Position numbers and translations under genes: made by a program. From Novosphingobium kunmingense (lineage in GTDB: Bacteria > Pseudomonadota > Alphaproteobacteria > Sphingomonadales > Sphingomonadaceae), in contig NZ_PHUF01000003.1 in NCBI RefSeq assembly GCF_002813245.1, positions 186,001 through 250,000 of the forward strand: 64,000 nt of DNA. The letters run 5' to 3'. This document shows positions 57,979 through 64,000 of this stretch, piece after piece. The notes beneath the pieces were generated by a model. It was not told where the DNA came from. It saw nothing but the letters and a program-made list of their open reading frames with translations, and did no database searches. The first letter of the stretch is position 1. Each line of letters begins with the position of its first letter.

Positions 57979-59706
57979 ATGGCCAGGCTCGATTGCGTGA
58001 TCCGCGGCGGGACGATCGTCGACGGGACGGGTGCGACAAGCTTCGAAGGCGATGTCGGCATCGCCGACGGCAGGATCGTCGCGGTCGGCAAGGTCGAGGA
58101 TAACGGCGCGGAGGAAATCGACGCGCGCGGATTGCTGGTTACCCCGGGCTTCGTCGATATCCACACGCACTACGATGGTCAGGCCACCTGGGACAGCCAG
58201 CTTGCACCCTCGTCGTGGCACGGCGTAACCACCGCGGTGATGGGCAACTGCGGGGTCGGATTTGCGCCGGTCAAGCCCGAAGACCGCAACCGCCTCGTCG
58301 AACTGATGGAAGGGGTGGAGGACATCCCCGGCACTGCGCTGCACGAAGGGCTGTCGTGGAACTGGCGCAGCTTTCCCGACTACATGGACGCACTTGAGGC
58401 GCGGCCGCGCGACATGGATCTGTGCGCCCAGTTGCCCCACGGCGCGCTGCGCGTCTTCGTCATGGGCGAGCGCGGCGCCAACCTCGAAGCCGCGACGGCC
58501 GAGGACAACGCCGAAATGCGCCGCCTGACCGCCGAGGCGATGCGCGCCGGGGCCGTTGGCGTGTCCACCTCGCGCACGCTCAACCACCGTACGGTCAAGG
58601 GCGATCCCACGCCCTCGCTGCGCGCGACCGAGGACGAGCTGACTGCAATTGCCCTGGGCTTGCGTGACGCCGGATCGGGCGTTTTCGAACTCATCTCGGA
58701 CTTCAACCAGCCTGACGTCGATACCGAATTCGCGATGGTCCGGCGAATCGTGGAGGCGTCGGGCCGGCCGCTGTCGCTGTCGCTCGGGCAAAGCCATTCG
58801 CAGCCGGACGGCTGGCGGCACCTTCTGGGGCTGATCGACCAGGCGGTGGAGGACGGCCAGGACATTCGCGCCCAGGTCGCCCCGCGTCCGATCGGCGTGC
58901 TGCTGGGGCTCCAGGCCAGCGCCAGCCCGTTCTCGCATCTGGCGCCCTACAAGACCATCGCCGACCTGCCATTCGACCAGCGGCTGGCCGCGATGCGCGA
59001 TCCGCACTTCCGCGAGACGCTGCTTGCCGCCGCGCGCGAGGCGGCGCTCGGGCCGCAGAACCAGGTGCTGACCAGCGCCCGCCTGACCACCGATTTCCGC
59101 ATGATCTTCCCCTTGGGCGATCCGCCCAATTACGAACCGGCAGAGGAAACCTCGCTCGCCAACCAGGCGCTGCGCGAAGGACGCGATGCCTTCGACCTTG
59201 CCTACGACGCGATGATCGCCAACGGCGGCCGCGATTTCATGCTGCGGCCCTTCGCCAATTATGCGGCATACAACCTCGACGCGACGGGCGAGATGCTGGC
59301 TGCGCCCAACACGCTGATGGGGCTGGGCGATGGTGGGGCCCACGTTGGCCTGATCAGCGATGGCAGTTTCCCCACCTATCTCCTCTCGCACTGGGGCCGC
59401 GACCGCGCAGCGGGCCGGCTCAGCGTGGAGGAACTGGTTCGCCGCCAGACCAGCGCCAACGCGCTCGCCATGGGCCTTGCCGATCGCGGCAGGATCGCGC
59501 CAGGCCTCAAGGCCGATCTCAACGTGATCGACTTCGCACGCCTTGCGGTGCGGCGTCCGGAAATGGCCTATGACCTGCCGGCCGGAGGCAAGCGCCTGCT
59601 GCAGCGGGCCGACGGCTACCGCGCCACTCTGGTGTCGGGCCAGGTCACCTATCGCAATGGCGAGGCGACCGGCGCGCTGCCCGGGCGACTGGTCCGCGCG
59701 GCCTGA
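57979..59706 (+). CDS. N-acyl-D-amino-acid deacylase family amidohydrolase
   Basis: A 575-residue amidohydrolase. The N-terminal [12 protein letters not shown] segment (60-71) with His62 and His64 binds zinc, and later [14 protein letters not shown] is the family signature. It should hydrolyse N-acyl-D-amino acids or related cyclic amides. ATG 57979 follows AAAGGATG. Not clearly in an operon; a hairpin follows its stop. Confidence 0.88.
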   Translation: MARLDCVIRGGTIVDGTGATSFEGDVGIADGRIVAVGKVEDNGAEEIDARGLLVTPGFVDIHTHYDGQATWDSQLAPSSWHGVTTAVMGNCGVGFAPVKPEDRNRLVELMEGVEDIPGTALHEGLSWNWRSFPDYMDALEARPRDMDLCAQLPHGALRVFVMGERGANLEAATAEDNAEMRRLTAEAMRAGAVGVSTSRTLNHRTVKGDPTPSLRATEDELTAIALGLRDAGSGVFELISDFNQPDVDTEFAMVRRIVEASGRPLSLSLGQSHSQPDGWRHLLGLIDQAVEDGQDIRAQVAPRPIGVLLGLQASASPFSHLAPYKTIADLPFDQRLAAMRDPHFRETLLAAAREAALGPQNQVLTSARLTTDFRMIFPLGDPPNYEPAEETSLANQALREGRDAFDLAYDAMIANGGRDFMLRPFANYAAYNLDATGEMLAAPNTLMGLGDGGAHVGLISDGSFPTYLLSHWGRDRAAGRLSVEELVRRQTSANALAMGLADRGRIAPGLKADLNVIDFARLAVRRPEMAYDLPAGGKRLLQRADGYRATLVSGQVTYRNGEATGALPGRLVRAA

Positions 59707-59715
59707 CATGGCTGT

Positions 59716-59742
59716 GGAGGCGGCGAACCGTTCGTCGCCTCC
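59716..59742. terminator. hairpin after the amidohydrolase
   Basis: GGAGGCG (59716-59722) and CGCCTCC (59736-59742), with CGAA (59724-59727) and TTCG (59731-59734) stacked inside around CCG and one G-T pair. Starts 10 bases after the TGA. No T-run. Confidence 0.55.
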
Positions 59743-59787
59743 GATCTTGGAAGCGTTAACCCTTTGCGGTAAGTGCGCGGTTAAATC

Positions 59788-60981
59788 ATGAAGCTGCACC
59801 ACCGCCGCGGCGAGGCCGCATCCCTCTACCAGACATTCCAGGCGCGCAGATCCGCGCGCCGGCGCAGGCTTGGCCTGACCCTGACAGTGCTGGGCGGGAT
59901 TGCCGCCGTTGGCCTGTTCGCCGTGCTGTCGCGTCCCGGCGATCCGGTGAAGACCCTGGCCGGGGTGCGCTCGGCCTATGCCCGCGCGCCGAGCCTGCCA
60001 GGGTCCTGCCTGCCGAGGCCCGAGGGCCTGCAGACTGCGCTGAACGACATCGCCGCCCGCTTTCAGGGCAAGGTCGGGATCGCGATAAACCAGGCCGGGT
60101 GCAAGTGGCTGGTCGGGGTGCGCGCCGACGAATATTTCCCGCAACAGAGCGTGTCGAAGCTGTGGGTGTCCCTGAGCGTGCTCGACGCCGTCGATCGTGG
60201 CCAGATGCGCCTGGACGAGCCGATCACCCTGCGCCCGGACGACCAGGTGGTGTTCAACCAGCCGCTACGCTGGACGGTGCTCGACCAGGGATCGCTGACC
60301 CTGCCCGCGCAGACCCTGATGCAGGATTCGCTGTCGCTGTCGGACAACATGGCCAACGACAAGCTTCTTTGGCGGGTGGGCGGGCCCGACCATGTCCGGA
60401 TGGTGCTGTCCGAACGCAAGATCGAGGGAATCCGCTTCGGCCCCGGCGAACGCTTGCTGCAGAGCGCGATCGCAGGGGTGACCTGGACCCCGGACCTCGC
60501 CGAAGGCTACAAGTTCGACGAGGCGCGCGGCAAGGTCCCGTTCGACCACAGGGTCGAACTGCTGGGCAAGTACGTCGCCGATCCGATGGACGGGGCGACC
60601 CCCGCCGGGATCGCCTCGGCCTTGGGGCGGCTTGGCGGCGGCGAGCTGCTGTCCGAACAATCGACCGCGCTGCTGCTCGACATCATGGCCCATTCGAAAA
60701 GCGGCCCGCGGCGCTTGAAGGGCGGGCTGCTGCCCGGCTGGAAGGCCTATCACAAGACCGGCACGGGCCAGGAACTGCGCGGCACGCAGACCGGGTTCAA
60801 CGACGTCGCCCTGGTCGAAGCGCCAGACGGCACGCGCTATGGCGTGGCGGTGATGATCGGCGAAACCCGCCTCCCCAACCCCGCGCGGCTCGAGATGATG
60901 CAGGCGGTCAGCCGCGCCCTCGTCGCCTCGCACGACGCGGCGCGCGGAGGGGCGGCGACAGCGTCGGCTACGCCGGACTGA
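59788..60981 (+). CDS. serine hydrolase, class A beta-lactamase-like
   Basis: A 397-residue membrane-anchored protein with one N-terminal helix (about 29-47) and a catalytic domain outside. The class A motifs are all present: Ser121-x-x-Lys124 (SVSK), Ser185-Asp-Asn187 (SDN) and Lys323-Thr-Gly325 (KTG). I cannot find a clear Glu166-type residue in an omega loop, so it may be a D,D-peptidase-like or esterase-type enzyme rather than a true beta-lactamase. Ends at a strong bidirectional terminator. Confidence 0.85.
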   Translation: MKLHHRRGEAASLYQTFQARRSARRRRLGLTLTVLGGIAAVGLFAVLSRPGDPVKTLAGVRSAYARAPSLPGSCLPRPEGLQTALNDIAARFQGKVGIAINQAGCKWLVGVRADEYFPQQSVSKLWVSLSVLDAVDRGQMRLDEPITLRPDDQVVFNQPLRWTVLDQGSLTLPAQTLMQDSLSLSDNMANDKLLWRVGGPDHVRMVLSERKIEGIRFGPGERLLQSAIAGVTWTPDLAEGYKFDEARGKVPFDHRVELLGKYVADPMDGATPAGIASALGRLGGGELLSEQSTALLLDIMAHSKSGPRRLKGGLLPGWKAYHKTGTGQELRGTQTGFNDVALVEAPDGTRYGVAVMIGETRLPNPARLEMMQAVSRALVASHDAARGGAATASATPD

Positions 60982-61008
60982 CCGTCACCACCGAGCGCTG
61001 GCTCAGCA

Positions 61009-61040
61009 AAAACCCCGCCGGATCGCTCCGGCGGGGTTTT
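61009..61040. terminator. bidirectional 14-bp terminator between serine hydrolase and rpoC
   Basis: AAAACCCCGCCGGA (61009-61022) and TCCGGCGGGGTTTT (61027-61040) pair perfectly around TCGC. Both strands end in a four-T tail, so it stops the plus-strand hydrolase and the minus-strand rpoC transcripts. Confidence 0.9.
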
Positions 61041-61069
61041 CGTTTGTCCCGGTGAAAGGTGGCCTGGGC

Positions 61070-64000
<2,931 letters not shown>

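Noticed and set aside
59750..59788. CtrA-type site (TTAACC and GGTTAA) before the class A-like hydrolase
   Set aside because: Spacing of the half-sites does not fit TTAA-N7-TTAA; the pair may only be an inverted repeat.
57811..60144. Long antisense reading frame across the amidohydrolase and serine hydrolase
   Set aside because: Crosses two well-supported genes and gives an Arg/Gln/His-rich product with no motif.

Overview
The window is high-GC DNA with dense, short-spaced genes, many ATGA/TGATG/GTGA overlaps and marker proteins (GyrB, RpoC, GlnD, NadB, NrdA/NrdB, Lgt, a CYP153-type P450, UrcA, a PF13449 phytase-like esterase) of the kind seen in Sphingomonadales, most likely Novosphingobium or a close relative. 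The taxon is an inference from gene content and protein style; no search was run. The DNA looks chromosomal, with one clear accessory insertion.

Layout. 0-4.4 kb: the 3' end of an unrecognised gene, a DUF2383 stress protein and a cyanide-insensitive-type cytochrome bd operon (cydA-cydB plus a 39-residue DUF2474-type peptide). 4.57-6.5 kb: a truncated small membrane-protein gene abuts a visibly AT-richer two-gene unit, a HipA-like kinase and a DUF3037 protein. The kinase start codon overlaps the nrdB stop codon. 6.5-11 kb: nrdB and nrdA, separated by a PepSY-type membrane protein with a 25-bp Fur-like palindrome, a two-helix membrane protein and an SPFH-tail-like protein, with a strongly folded segment before nrdB and an NrdR-like box before nrdA. 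11.5-19.4 kb: GlsB-type membrane protein, GNAT, alpha/beta hydrolase, PPK2, L-aspartate oxidase, ABC ATPase, zinc-finger protein, TldD and a secreted protein. 19.4-26 kb: CYP153-like alkane hydroxylase with a perfect palindrome in front and a TetR gene behind, a short asparaginase, an MFS transporter, a phytase-like esterase and guaA. 26-33 kb: UrcA, a Tet-type MFS, an acyl-CoA synthetase, a 27-residue peptide ORF and two tandem M20 peptidases. 33-45 kb: gyrB, an HWE histidine kinase, a thioesterase, a TetR, a 5'-nucleotidase lipoprotein, membrane-lipid genes, a thioredoxin-reductase-like flavoprotein, MidA and Lgt. 45-64 kb: acyl-CoA ligase, glnD, 3-hydroxybutyrate dehydrogenase, asd, gltX, nadE, two serine hydrolases, an N-acyl-D-amino-acid deacylase and the 3' part of rpoC, which runs off the right edge.

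Functional themes are nucleotide and deoxynucleotide supply (nrdA, nrdB, guaA), NAD synthesis (nadB, nadE), nitrogen sensing (glnD), medium-chain alkane and fatty-acid use (CYP153, two acyl-CoA ligases, 3-hydroxybutyrate dehydrogenase), microaerobic respiration (cytochrome bd) and stress (DUF2383, GlsB-like, PPK2, HWE kinase). The best candidate for an under-described system is the HipA-like kinase/DUF3037 pair, which appears to have been inserted directly behind nrdB and coupled to its translation. Many hairpins and palindromes can be read directly and are listed as terminators or operator candidates.
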